Source: Halorhabdus tiamatea SARL4B
GTDB lineage: Archaea; Halobacteriota; Halobacteria; Halobacteriales; Haloarculaceae
Assembly (NCBI RefSeq): GCF_000470655.1
Contig: NC_021921.1
Span: 620,001-684,000, forward strand
Direction of reading: 5' to 3'
Length of the DNA: 64,000 bases
Part shown: in pieces, positions 28,108-35,864 of the stretch
Layout of the letters: the number at the start of each line of letters is the position of its first letter
Numbering within the stretch: position 1 is the first letter of the stretch
Position numbers and translations under genes: made by a program
Notes under the pieces: model-generated
What the model was told of the DNA's origin: nothing
The model's input: only the letters and a program-made list of their open reading frames with translations
Databases searched by the model: none

Positions 28108-28755
28108 ATGAAGCACGCCCAGGTGCGAACGTCTCCGGATCCGGACCGCACGCCGCCGATCTTCCAGTTGATCGCCGAGGCACCGTTCGTCACGGAGACG
28201 CGGCTGGTCGAGTGGAGTCTGACCGAGCGGCCGACGGCGCTGTTCGTCGTCGAGGGAAATCGGGAGCGGCTTCGGACCGAACTCGAGACGCTATCGGGGG
28301 TGACCTGGGACCTCGCCCCGATCGAGCCCGGACGGACGTATCTCCGGGCCGGTATCGACCCTGGACCGCTCCTCGCGTCGGTCCTGTCCGCGATTCGGAC
28401 GGCGGGAGTCATCGTCGTCAAACCGATCGTCTACCGGGACGGTTACGTGTCCGTCCGACTCGTCGGCGACGCGGAGCAACTCCAGAGCCTGCTGGACGCG
28501 ATGCCCGACGGTGCCGAGGTCACACTCGAAGGGATCAGATCCGGCGCGCCGACGCGTCCCGAACCCGCGACGGTACTCAGCGATCGCCAGCGGGAGGCAG
28601 TCCGGACGGCACTCGATCTTGGCTACTACGACCAGCCACGTGGCGCAACACACGCCGACGTGGCCGAGGCACTGGGCTGTTCGTCGAGTACCGCGAGCGA
28701 GCACCTCCAGAAGGGCGAAGCGGCACTCATCCGTTCGCGCTTCGAAACGGCCTGA
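28108..28755 (+). CDS. bacterio-opsin activator-type HTH-10 transcriptional regulator
   Basis: The 215-residue protein ends with an HTH-10 domain: LSDRQREAVRTALDLGYYDQ then ATHADVAEALGCSSSTASEH and LQKGEAALI, the haloarchaeal Bat-type DNA-binding region. The N-terminal about 150 residues form the bacterio-opsin-activator-associated sensor-like region without a recognisable ligand motif. It lies divergent from the ABC exporter operon with an 85-base gap, and a TTTAAG element in the gap could serve its promoter. Probable local regulator of the exporter (inference). Confidence 0.88.
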   Translation: MKHAQVRTSPDPDRTPPIFQLIAEAPFVTETRLVEWSLTERPTALFVVEGNRERLRTELETLSGVTWDLAPIEPGRTYLRAGIDPGPLLASVLSAIRTAGVIVVKPIVYRDGYVSVRLVGDAEQLQSLLDAMPDGAEVTLEGIRSGAPTRPEPATVLSDRQREAVRTALDLGYYDQPRGATHADVAEALGCSSSTASEHLQKGEAALIRSRFETA

Positions 28756-28796
28756 CCAGGGCGTCCCAAAATCCCACCAGGCCGGCGGCCGTCTGC

Positions 28797-29900
28797 TCAC
28801 AGACCGTCGAGTAGCCGGTCAATATCCGCCGCGGTGTTGAACCCGTGAACCGAAGCTCGGACTGCCTCCGGAAACGGGAGTGAGCGAACGACAACACCAG
28901 CGTCTGCCAGTCGCTCGACCGTCGCCTCGGGATCGTCGGCCGCGAACGTGACCAGGCCCGACTCGTACTCTCGGGGACTCATGAGCCGATCGCCGAGGCC
29001 GTCTTTCAGCCGGTCGGTCAGTCGTTCGATCCGGGTTTGCACAGTTTCCATCCCGATCGACTCCAGCAGGTCGATCGCCGCGGCGAGGCCGACGTGCGGG
29101 GCGGGCGAGGCCGTCCCGAGTTCGAACCGGGCGGCCCCAGGCTTGTACTCGAACGGAGACGCTGACGGATCCTCGACGCTCCGGTAGCCGATCTGTCGCG
29201 GGGTGAGTGCGTCGATCGCATCCGGCGCGACATAGAGGAAGCCAGCGCCCCAGGGCCCCAGCAGCCACTTGTGGCCAGAGCCGGCGACGAAGTCCGCGCC
29301 CCACGACTCGAAGTCGACGGGTCGCTGCCCCGGCGACTGGACAGCGTCGATCAGGACGCGCGCGCCTGCGTCGTGGGCGATGTCGACCGCTTCCTCGACC
29401 GGCAACCGGGTGCCGTGACTCCAGGTGACGGAACTCATCGCGAGCAGTCGAGCGTCCTCGACGGCCGTCCGGAGTTCGTCGAGGTCGATCCGACCGTCGG
29501 TAGTTTCGAGCGTGCGGACGTCGATCCCGTGGAGGTCAGCCATGCGGTCGAACGGGAGGGTGCCCGCTGGGTGTTCGAGGTCGGTCCGGACGACGACGTC
29601 GCCGGGTTGCCAGTCGATCGACGAGACGATCAAGTTGATGCCGTGGACGGTGCTGCCGGTGAGGGCGATGGTTTCCGGCGGGACACCCAGAAACGGGGCG
29701 ATGGTCTCGCGGGCCGCCTCGTAGCTGTCCCAGGCGTGCGGGTAGATCCCCTCGTCAGTCGGGGCCTCGAAGTTGTGATATTCGATCCAGTCCGTCGTCG
29801 CTTCGACGACCGACCGTGGGGCGGGGCTGCTCGCACCGGTGTTCAGGTACGCGACCTCATCAAGGACGGGAATGTCGTCGCGAAGCGCGTCGAGGTCCAT
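28797..29900 (-). CDS. class V aminotransferase (cysteine desulfurase/isopenicillin-N-epimerase-like)
   Basis: The 367-residue PLP enzyme has YLNTGASSPAPRSVVEATTD at the N-terminus, the cofactor Asp in VLIDAVQSPGQRPVDF and the Schiff-base Lys in AGSGHKWLLGPWG. An active-site Cys loop of true cysteine desulfurases is not seen, so it is more likely an epimerase/lyase-like or kynureninase-type relative. Length is at the short end of the family. No Fe-S assembly genes are adjacent. Specific reaction undetermined. Confidence 0.85.
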   Translation of the reverse strand: MDLDALRDDIPVLDEVAYLNTGASSPAPRSVVEATTDWIEYHNFEAPTDEGIYPHAWDSYEAARETIAPFLGVPPETIALTGSTVHGINLIVSSIDWQPGDVVVRTDLEHPAGTLPFDRMADLHGIDVRTLETTDGRIDLDELRTAVEDARLLAMSSVTWSHGTRLPVEEAVDIAHDAGARVLIDAVQSPGQRPVDFESWGADFVAGSGHKWLLGPWGAGFLYVAPDAIDALTPRQIGYRSVEDPSASPFEYKPGAARFELGTASPAPHVGLAAAIDLLESIGMETVQTRIERLTDRLKDGLGDRLMSPREYESGLVTFAADDPEATVERLADAGVVVRSLPFPEAVRASVHGFNTAADIDRLLDGL

Positions 29901-30248
29901 ATCGGACGGAGGGGCGGACGGTACGTGAATCCACGGAACGAGTTCGTCCGGTGTTTGTGGTGTGACCTGCCGGAACGCAATTCAGGTGGTAGGTGACCGA
30001 CCCAAACGATGCGTTCGTGAGTCCGTTCTTCGTACTCCCGAGTGGCGTTCAGGCGAAGCTCTTCGAGCTCGTCCTGTTCGGCATCGACTTTTCGGCGTCG
30101 GTCATGGTCATCGGCAAGAAGCCGGGCGGGAGCAAGAGTGGACTCGCGGGGGTCACGCGAGGTGCGAGACGTGAGCACCGCGAACGTCTCGCAGCGAGTG
30201 TGACCACGCGAGGGAACGAGTGTGTTCGCGCAACGCGCGAACCACGAG
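29901..30248. other. intergenic stretch between the aminotransferase gene and tRNA-Ala
   Basis: No gene can be supported. The plus strand from 29993 has an open frame with a hydrophobic piece (AKLFELVLFGIDFSASVMVI) and the minus strand has a charged open frame, but neither resembles a known protein and both run into tRNA-derived repeats. The right part (30136-30245) holds a copy of the tRNA-Ala 3' end and nested GC-rich dyads. It may be degraded coding sequence. Confidence 0.5.
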
Positions 30249-30261
30249 TGGACTCGCGGGG
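30136..30261 (-). repeat. duplicated tRNA-Ala 3' end flanking palindromic DNA
   Basis: The 16 bases GAGTGGACTCGCGGGG at 30246-30261, which cover the tRNA-Ala 3' end and T stem on the complementary strand, recur exactly at 30136-30151. The roughly 95 bases between the copies contain inverted repeats such as GCGAGACGT/ACGTCTCGC and GTCACGCGAG-type arms. The organisation parallels the units after tRNA-Asp: a partial copy of the tRNA 3' end plus GC-rich dyads on the 3' side of the gene. Confidence 0.7.
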
Positions 30262-30320
30262 ATTTGAACCCCGGGCCTCTTCCTTGCGAAGGAAGCGATC
30301 TGCCACTGATCTACGAGCCC
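30249..30320 (-). tRNA. tRNA-Ala (anticodon CGC)
   Basis: A 72-base cloverleaf on the minus strand: acceptor GGGCTCG pairs with CGAGTCC (one G-T pair) plus discriminator A; the anticodon arm CTTCCTTCGCAAGGAAG has anticodon CGC; the T arm is GGGG TTCAAAT CCCC. It follows rps10 by about 125 bases on the same strand and may be co-transcribed with tuf-rps10. Confidence 0.94.
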
Positions 30321-30444
30321 GCATGGGAAGATCCGGGATGCGGATAGTTGAATCCGACGATTCGACCTGCGCGTGAGGGCGCACGGGGATCGTCGATCGA
30401 TCGACAGTCAGTCGTCGGGTTCGCGACCCGAAACCGCCGACCGC

Positions 30445-30753
30445 TCAGTCCTCGAGGACGATCTCGATCGAGACGTCGTTCGGAACCTGGATGCGCATCA
30501 GCTGGCGGAGCGCACGTTCGTCGGCGTCGATGTCGATCAGACGCTTGTGGACGCGCATCTCCCAGTGCTCCCACGTGGCGGTCCCCTCACCGTCCGGGGA
30601 CTTTCGGGCGGGAACTTCGAGCGTCTTCGTCGGGAGCGGCACCGGACCGGACAGCTCGACACCGGTCTTGTTCGCGATCTCCTGGACGTCGTCGCAGATG
30701 TCGTCCAGGTCTGCGGGGCTCGTCCCGGCGAGACGGACGCGTGCTTGCTGCAT
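30445..30753 (-). CDS. rps10: 30S ribosomal protein S10
   Basis: The 102-residue protein [20 protein letters not shown] with [20 protein letters not shown] and [12 protein letters not shown] matches archaeal S10 over its full length. Its ATG shares one base with the tuf stop codon (TAATG), the usual tuf-rps10 coupling in archaea. Small-subunit head protein. Confidence 0.96.
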   Translation of the reverse strand: MQQARVRLAGTSPADLDDICDDVQEIANKTGVELSGPVPLPTKTLEVPARKSPDGEGTATWEHWEMRVHKRLIDIDADERALRQLMRIQVPNDVSIEIVLED

Positions 30754-32024
30754 TATTCGCGCTCGTCGACGCTGAGGACCTGTCCGGCCGCGATGGTCTG
30801 GCCCATGTCACGGATGGCAAAGCTCCCGAGTTCGGGGATGTCGCCAGCCGCCTCGATGCTGAGGGGCTTTTGCGGTCGGATGGTCACCTTCGCGGCGTCG
30901 CCCGACTCGATGAAGTCAGGGTTCTCCTCGGCGACCTCGCCGGAGGAGGGGTCGATCTTCGCGTCGAGTGACTCGATCGTACAGGCGACCTGTGCCGTGT
31001 GGGCGTGGAAGACCGGCGTGTAACCGGCCGTAATTACGCTCGGGTGCTGCATGACGACGATCTGGGCCTGGAAGGTCTCGGCGACCGTCGGCGGGTCGTC
31101 GGCCGGACCACAGACGTCACCGCGACGGATGTCGTCCTTGCCGATGCCACGGACGTTGAACCCGACGTTGTCGCCGGGGCCCGCGCTGTCGACTTCCTCG
31201 TGGTGCATCTCGACGGTCTTGACCTCGCCGCCGACGTCGCTGGGCTGGAAGCTCACGTCGTCACCGGGGAACATCTGGCCAGTCTCGATCCGGCCGACCG
31301 GGACGGTCCCGATACCGGAGATGGTGTAGACGTCCTGAATCGGCAGCCGGAGCGGGGCGTCCGTCGGCGGTTCGGGCTCCGGCAGGTCGTTGAGTGCCTC
31401 GAGGATGGTCGGCCCATCGTACCACGGCATGTTGTCGCTTGCGTGCTCGACGTTGTCACCCTCGAACGCCGAGGAGGGGATGAAGCTCGCGTCCTCGGTG
31501 TTGAACTGGACCTGCTTGAGCAGATCCTTGACTTCCTCGACGACCTCGTCGTAGCGGTTCTGCTCGTAGTCGACGAGGTCCATCTTGTTGACCGCGACGA
31601 TGAGCTCGTCGATACCCAGGGTGCGGGCCAGGAAGACGTGCTCCTGGGTCTGGGGCTGGACGCCGTCGTCGGCGGCGACCACGAGGACGGCGTTGTCGGC
31701 CTGGGACGCGCCCGTGATCATGTTCTTCACGAAGTCACGGTGGCCCGGACAGTCGACGATGGTGAAGTTGTACTCCTCCGTGTCGAACTCCTGGTGGGCG
31801 ATGTCGATGGTGACACCACGCTCGCGCTCCTCGGCGAGGTTGTCCATGACGTAGGCGAACTCGAAGCCGCCCTTGCCCTTCTCTTCGGCTTCCTCTCGGT
31901 GCTGCTCGATGACGTGCTCCGGAACGCTGCCAGTCTCGAACAGCAGTCGACCGACGAGAGTGGACTTCCCGTGGTCGACGTGTCCGATGATGGCGAGGTT
32001 CTGGTGTGCTGTATCCTCACTCAT
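30753..32024 (-). CDS. tuf: translation elongation factor EF-1 alpha
   Basis: The 423-residue GTPase delivers aminoacyl-tRNA to the ribosome. It has the G1 motif [10 protein letters not shown]3 DCPGHRDF, G4 NKMD, and the beta-barrel domains 2 and 3 with [13 protein letters not shown] and [15 protein letters not shown]. The start [19 protein letters not shown] is chosen; an upstream ATG in the same frame adds a basic leader atypical of the family. A TATA-like TTTTAA preceded by CGAAATGG on the minus strand (32075-32080) would give a leader of about 27 bases. Confidence 0.97.
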   Translation of the reverse strand: MSEDTAHQNLAIIGHVDHGKSTLVGRLLFETGSVPEHVIEQHREEAEEKGKGGFEFAYVMDNLAEERERGVTIDIAHQEFDTEEYNFTIVDCPGHRDFVKNMITGASQADNAVLVVAADDGVQPQTQEHVFLARTLGIDELIVAVNKMDLVDYEQNRYDEVVEEVKDLLKQVQFNTEDASFIPSSAFEGDNVEHASDNMPWYDGPTILEALNDLPEPEPPTDAPLRLPIQDVYTISGIGTVPVGRIETGQMFPGDDVSFQPSDVGGEVKTVEMHHEEVDSAGPGDNVGFNVRGIGKDDIRRGDVCGPADDPPTVAETFQAQIVVMQHPSVITAGYTPVFHAHTAQVACTIESLDAKIDPSSGEVAEENPDFIESGDAAKVTIRPQKPLSIEAAGDIPELGSFAIRDMGQTIAAGQVLSVDERE

Positions 32025-32074
32025 TTGAATCTCACGCGCAGAGGCGCTGTATCGGAATCGTTCGGCTGTTGGTG

Positions 32075-32080
32075 TTAAAA
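32075..32080 (-). promoter_or_regulatory. candidate TATA box of the tuf-rps10 operon
   Basis: On the minus strand CGAAATGGTTTTAACACC has the look of a haloarchaeal BRE (purine-rich CGAAA) followed by a TATA-like TTTTAA. It is centred about 53 bases upstream of the tuf ATG, so the predicted start site leaves a leader of about 27 bases. By-eye call. Confidence 0.45.
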
Positions 32081-32274
32081 CCATTTCGATAGCGAGCGTA
32101 AATCACGACGGCGCTGTCTTGCGATTTGGGAACCGCTGTCACGGGCCCCCAGTCGGGTTGTGGCCACTCGATTCGAGCGGGAGCGGGCCACCAACGGTCG
32201 ATGAGTGGACAGAACGGTCGACAGGGAATCACGAGGGGCCGATCCGGCCGCCGGGCATCTCCGACAATACAGTT

Positions 32275-32790
32275 ATGCCACAGGCAGACCCAGCGCCACG
32301 CATGAGTGGACTGCATCGCGTCTTCGAAGGACTCACAGCCGTCTTCGCGGTCGCAACGCTGCCGGCGGGACTGCTCGCCGGGATGTTTGTGGGCGGGGGA
32401 GCGGCGGCGATCGTCTTCATCGTCGGTTGGTTCCTGCTGGTTCCCGTCGCCGGCATTCTCGCCGGGAGTCTGAGTGACCCGGCCGAAGAGATCGAGCGAG
32501 CGACGGAGATACGGGACCTGGCAGCGGGGATCGGCGACGGCGAGACCAACAGCGAGGACGGGAACGCGGACGACCCGCTGGACGCACTCCGACGTCGATA
32601 CGCGGAGGGAGAGATCGACGAAGAAGCACTCGAACGGGGGCTCGAAGCATTGCTGGAGACTGAAGACGCACAGGCGACGGACACAGATTCGATCAGAAAC
32701 GCCCTCGACAGATTGGACGAAGGGGAAACCGCGACGTCCCGTCGACCGGAAGGGACCGAACGCCAGGAGCCGGCGCTCGACGTCGAATGA
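32275..32790 (+). CDS. membrane protein with C-terminal SHOCT domain
   Basis: The 171-residue protein has two membrane segments (VFAVATLPAGLLAGMFVGGG and AAIVFIVGWFLLVPVAGIL) and then an acidic tail that includes a SHOCT motif, DPLDALRRRYAEGEIDEEAL, common in haloarchaeal small membrane proteins and thought to mediate oligomerisation. The ATG at 32275 is preceded by no coding-like sequence; a second ATG ten codons later is an alternative. Function unknown. Confidence 0.78.
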   Translation: MPQADPAPRMSGLHRVFEGLTAVFAVATLPAGLLAGMFVGGGAAAIVFIVGWFLLVPVAGILAGSLSDPAEEIERATEIRDLAAGIGDGETNSEDGNADDPLDALRRRYAEGEIDEEALERGLEALLETEDAQATDTDSIRNALDRLDEGETATSRRPEGTERQEPALDVE

Positions 32791-32833
32791 ATCGTTTCGG
32801 ATGACGTAGCGGACCGCGGAAGAGTAACTGCGA

Positions 32834-33793
32834 TCAGCGGTCGGGGAGCCGATTGACGTCCGCGAGAATCGCCGTCGCGGTCTCGGGGCCGCCCGCGCCC
32901 CGGCCCGAGAGATTGAGCCGCCCCGCATTTTCGGTTTCGAGTTGGACGATATTGGTCGTCCCGCTGACGGCGAGTTCGCTGTGCTCGGGGACGAGTCGCG
33001 GACTCACCCGGATCTCGTCGCCGGTGACCTCGCCGATCAGCCGGATCGTCCGACCGTCCTCGCGGGCGAGTTCGAGCGCGGTGCCGGGGATATCCTTGAT
33101 CCCCTCGACGGTCGCGTCCGCGAGGGAGAACTCGCGGTCGCCCTCAGCGAGGACGTTCGCCAGGATGACGCACTTCAGGGCGGCGTCGGTCCCTTCGACG
33201 TCGAAGGCCGGATCGGCCTCGGCGACACCCAGGTCCTGGGCCTCCGCGAGGACGTGCTCGTAGCCCAGTCCTTCGGCGGCCATTCGCGTGAGGATGAAGT
33301 TCGCCGTCCCGTTGAACACGCCCCGGACGGCAGTCATCGTCCCGGGGCCGTAGTCTTCGATGGTCGAGAGCACGGGGATCGCACCCGCGACGGTGGCCTC
33401 GAAGCGGACTTCACCCGTGCTTTCGGCTTCGAGAGCGCGGACGTCGGCGTAGCGTTCGGCCATCGGCCCCTTGTTCGCGAGCACGACGTGTTTGTCGCGT
33501 TCGAGGGCGGCCTCGACGTGGCTGAAGCCCGGTTCGGCGTCACCCAGCGTGACGGGCGTCACCTCGACGAGGGCGTCGTACTCGGCAGCCAGGACATCGT
33601 CGGGATCGGCGTCGCCCAGGTGGGCTTGGCCCTCGGATTGCTGGCGTTGCAGTGCTGCCGCCGTGTCGATGCCGTCGGGGTCGATCGCCGCGGCGTCGAC
33701 GTTGGCCATCGCGGTGACCGTGTGTCCGTACTCGCCGGCGAGTTCTGCGACGGAACTCCCGACCGTCCCCGTCCCCATGATCGCGAGGTCCAT
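32834..33793 (-). CDS. hom: homoserine dehydrogenase
   Basis: The 319-residue enzyme reduces aspartate semialdehyde to homoserine. It shows the dinucleotide motif IMGTGTVGSSVAELAGEYG, the VLANKGPMAERYADV block, and the catalytic-domain signature GVFNGTANFILTRMAAEGLG with the Asp/Lys-containing region DPAFDVEGTDAALKC. It lacks a C-terminal ACT domain, but an ACT-domain gene is immediately upstream (stop and start share one base), which probably supplies amino-acid regulation in trans. Confidence 0.94.
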   Translation of the reverse strand: MDLAIMGTGTVGSSVAELAGEYGHTVTAMANVDAAAIDPDGIDTAAALQRQQSEGQAHLGDADPDDVLAAEYDALVEVTPVTLGDAEPGFSHVEAALERDKHVVLANKGPMAERYADVRALEAESTGEVRFEATVAGAIPVLSTIEDYGPGTMTAVRGVFNGTANFILTRMAAEGLGYEHVLAEAQDLGVAEADPAFDVEGTDAALKCVILANVLAEGDREFSLADATVEGIKDIPGTALELAREDGRTIRLIGEVTGDEIRVSPRLVPEHSELAVSGTTNIVQLETENAGRLNLSGRGAGGPETATAILADVNRLPDR

Positions 33794-34323
33794 CAGGCCT
33801 CACCCCCCGGTGCGAGCGGCGCGACGACGCGGAGGTCTTTCTGGTCGGCCACAGATCGGACCGCTTCGAGCGTGTCGTCGACTGCTCCCTGCTCGGTCCG
33901 GAGTCGGAGGCGCGCACTCGAGACCTCGTCTGCGCCCTCTGGGGCGGTGAGTGAAATATCAGTCACCGCACCGTTCTCCGCCCGGAGTTGCGAGAGCGTA
34001 TCCGAGAGGTCCGTATCCACGAGGTGGCCGACGAGGACGACAGTGAGCTCCTCGCTGTAGCGTTCCTTGCCGGCCTGGATGACGTTGACGCCCGCGTCTC
34101 TGAGCGCGTCGACGATCCCGTCGAAGCGCTCGGGCGACGCTTCGAGATCGACCTCGACGGGGATGTGACCCCGGGGAGTCATGTTCCCGCGTTCGTGGTA
34201 GATACTCAGGAGGTTGCCGCCATTGTCGGCGATCGGTTCCAGCGCCCGGAGGAGTTCTCCCGGTTCGTCGACGAGTTCGAGCCGAACTGTGTACGCCCGG
34301 ACTTCGTCCTGCGGATCGCTCAT
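33793..34323 (-). CDS. ACT-domain amino-acid-binding regulatory protein
   Basis: The 176-residue protein contains two ACT-like repeats: residues 8-80 (YTVRLELVDEPGELLRALEP, with GNLLSIYHERGNMTPRGHIP) and 95-170 (ELTVVLVGHLVDTDLSDTL). It overlaps homoserine dehydrogenase by one base and is transcribed first. ACT pairs bind amino acids such as threonine; the natural inference is feedback control of Hom. The ATG at 34323 starts MSDPQDEVRAYTVRLELVD; an upstream in-frame extension is not ACT-like. Confidence 0.88.
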   Translation of the reverse strand: MSDPQDEVRAYTVRLELVDEPGELLRALEPIADNGGNLLSIYHERGNMTPRGHIPVEVDLEASPERFDGIVDALRDAGVNVIQAGKERYSEELTVVLVGHLVDTDLSDTLSQLRAENGAVTDISLTAPEGADEVSSARLRLRTEQGAVDDTLEAVRSVADQKDLRVVAPLAPGGEA

Positions 34324-34508
34324 CGCACGTTCACCTCGGCTATCGAAGACGCGTGTCTGGGCGCGTACATCGTGTTCCATCCACAGGGAGGGAGGTATAA
34401 GAATCTGCTTGAACTGGCCCACGCACGGAGCGGCGAGTCGGCCCCCACGAACGCCCGCCAGTGAGGGTATCGTCAGCCCTTAATGGATTGTTCCCCTAGA
34501 CGACCCAG

Positions 34509-35864
34509 ATGGAGTCAGTGCGTGCCGACACTGTTGGAACTGCCCACGACGGCGACGCTCTCGCCGTGCGTGGCTGCCAGCTCGAAGACGTCGCGCCAGC
34601 CGCCGTTCTCGACGCGGCCGTCCGCGACCGACCCTGGACGGCCTGGGCCGGCCCCGAAGAGACAGTCGCGGCGACGGGTGCCGCGGCGACGATCACCGCG
34701 ACGGACGGCGATCGGTTCGAACGCGTTCGCCGGCAGGCGGCGGCCCTCTTCGCAGACCGGGACGTCCAGTCGTCCCTCCCGACGTTCGCTCGCCCGCGGC
34801 TGTTCGGTGGGTTCGCGTTCCACGACGGAGACGGGGGCCACCATCCGGAGGCCGACTGGACGGGCTTTCCGGACGCGAACTTTCACCTGCCGGCGGTCTC
34901 GGTCGTCGAACGCGACGGCCGGACCTGGCTGACGACGGCTGCCGTCGGCCCGGACGCCGAGAGCACCGCCGAGACAGCCCTCGATCGCTGGCGAGAGAAG
35001 TTGGCCGACGCCAGCCCACCGACCACGTCGCCGCCGGGGATCAGGATCCGGTCAGAAATCCCCGATCGCGACGCCTGGATCGCGCAGGTCGAGGCTGCCG
35101 TCGACCGGATCGACCGTGGCGACCTCCTGAAAGTCGTCCTGGCCGGCGCACAGACCGTCGACCTCGCGGGATCGCTGTCCGCGCCCGCCGCTCTCGGCCG
35201 ACTCGGGGAGACCTACCCGGACTGCTATCGCTTCGGGTTCGCGCCCGGGAACACAGACGCGGGGACGTTCTTCGGGGCGACACCCGAGCGTCTACTACGG
35301 CGGGACGGTCGCCGAGTGCAGACGGCGGCACTGGCCGGGTCGACCGGGCGCGGCGACACCCAGGCCGAAGACGAGTGGCTCGCCGAGGAACTCGCCGAGA
35401 GTCGAAAGGACACCCACGAACACGCGCTCGTCGTCGATGCCATCCGGGAGCAACTCGACGACTTCGCCGAGAGCGTCGAGACCGGCGAGCGCACCGTCAG
35501 ACAGCTCGCGACCGTCCAGCACCTCCAGACGCCGATCGAGGCGACCCTCGCGACGGACGTCCACGTCCTCTCGCTGGTGGAGGCGCTCCACCCGACGCCG
35601 GCGGTCGGGGGACTGCCACCGGACGAGGCGCTGGCGGCGATCCGTGATGCGGAAGCCTTCGACCGCGGGTGGTACGCCGCCCCTGTCGGGTGGTTCGACG
35701 CGGCCGGCGACGGCGAGTTCGCGGTCGGCATTCGGTCGGCGCTGGCCCGCGATCGGGCGGCCACACTGTTTGCGGGGGCCGGCATCGTCGCCGACAGCGA
35801 CCCCGACGCCGAGTGGGACGAGATACAGCTCAAGTACCGGCCGGTCCTCGACGCCCTCCGATGA
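34509..35864 (+). CDS. menF: isochorismate synthase (menaquinone biosynthesis)
   Basis: The 451-residue chorismate-utilising enzyme converts chorismate to isochorismate. The conserved C-terminal domain holds the family motifs: DLLKVVLAGAQTVDL, FGATPERLLRRDGRRVQTAALAGSTGRG, SRKDTHEHALVVDAIREQL, the VQHLQTPIEATL strand and PTPAVGGLPPDEAL. The N-terminal half is the divergent part usual in archaeal MenF. The stop overlaps the menD start by four bases, so the first two steps of the classic menaquinone route are one operon. Confidence 0.93.
   Translation: MESVRADTVGTAHDGDALAVRGCQLEDVAPAAVLDAAVRDRPWTAWAGPEETVAATGAAATITATDGDRFERVRRQAAALFADRDVQSSLPTFARPRLFGGFAFHDGDGGHHPEADWTGFPDANFHLPAVSVVERDGRTWLTTAAVGPDAESTAETALDRWREKLADASPPTTSPPGIRIRSEIPDRDAWIAQVEAAVDRIDRGDLLKVVLAGAQTVDLAGSLSAPAALGRLGETYPDCYRFGFAPGNTDAGTFFGATPERLLRRDGRRVQTAALAGSTGRGDTQAEDEWLAEELAESRKDTHEHALVVDAIREQLDDFAESVETGERTVRQLATVQHLQTPIEATLATDVHVLSLVEALHPTPAVGGLPPDEALAAIRDAEAFDRGWYAAPVGWFDAAGDGEFAVGIRSALARDRAATLFAGAGIVADSDPDAEWDEIQLKYRPVLDALR

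Noticed and set aside
29993-30248. Plus-strand open frame with a hydrophobic stretch before tRNA-Ala
   Set aside because: It reads into the tRNA gene and repeat DNA and has no recognised domain; kept only as an intergenic description.
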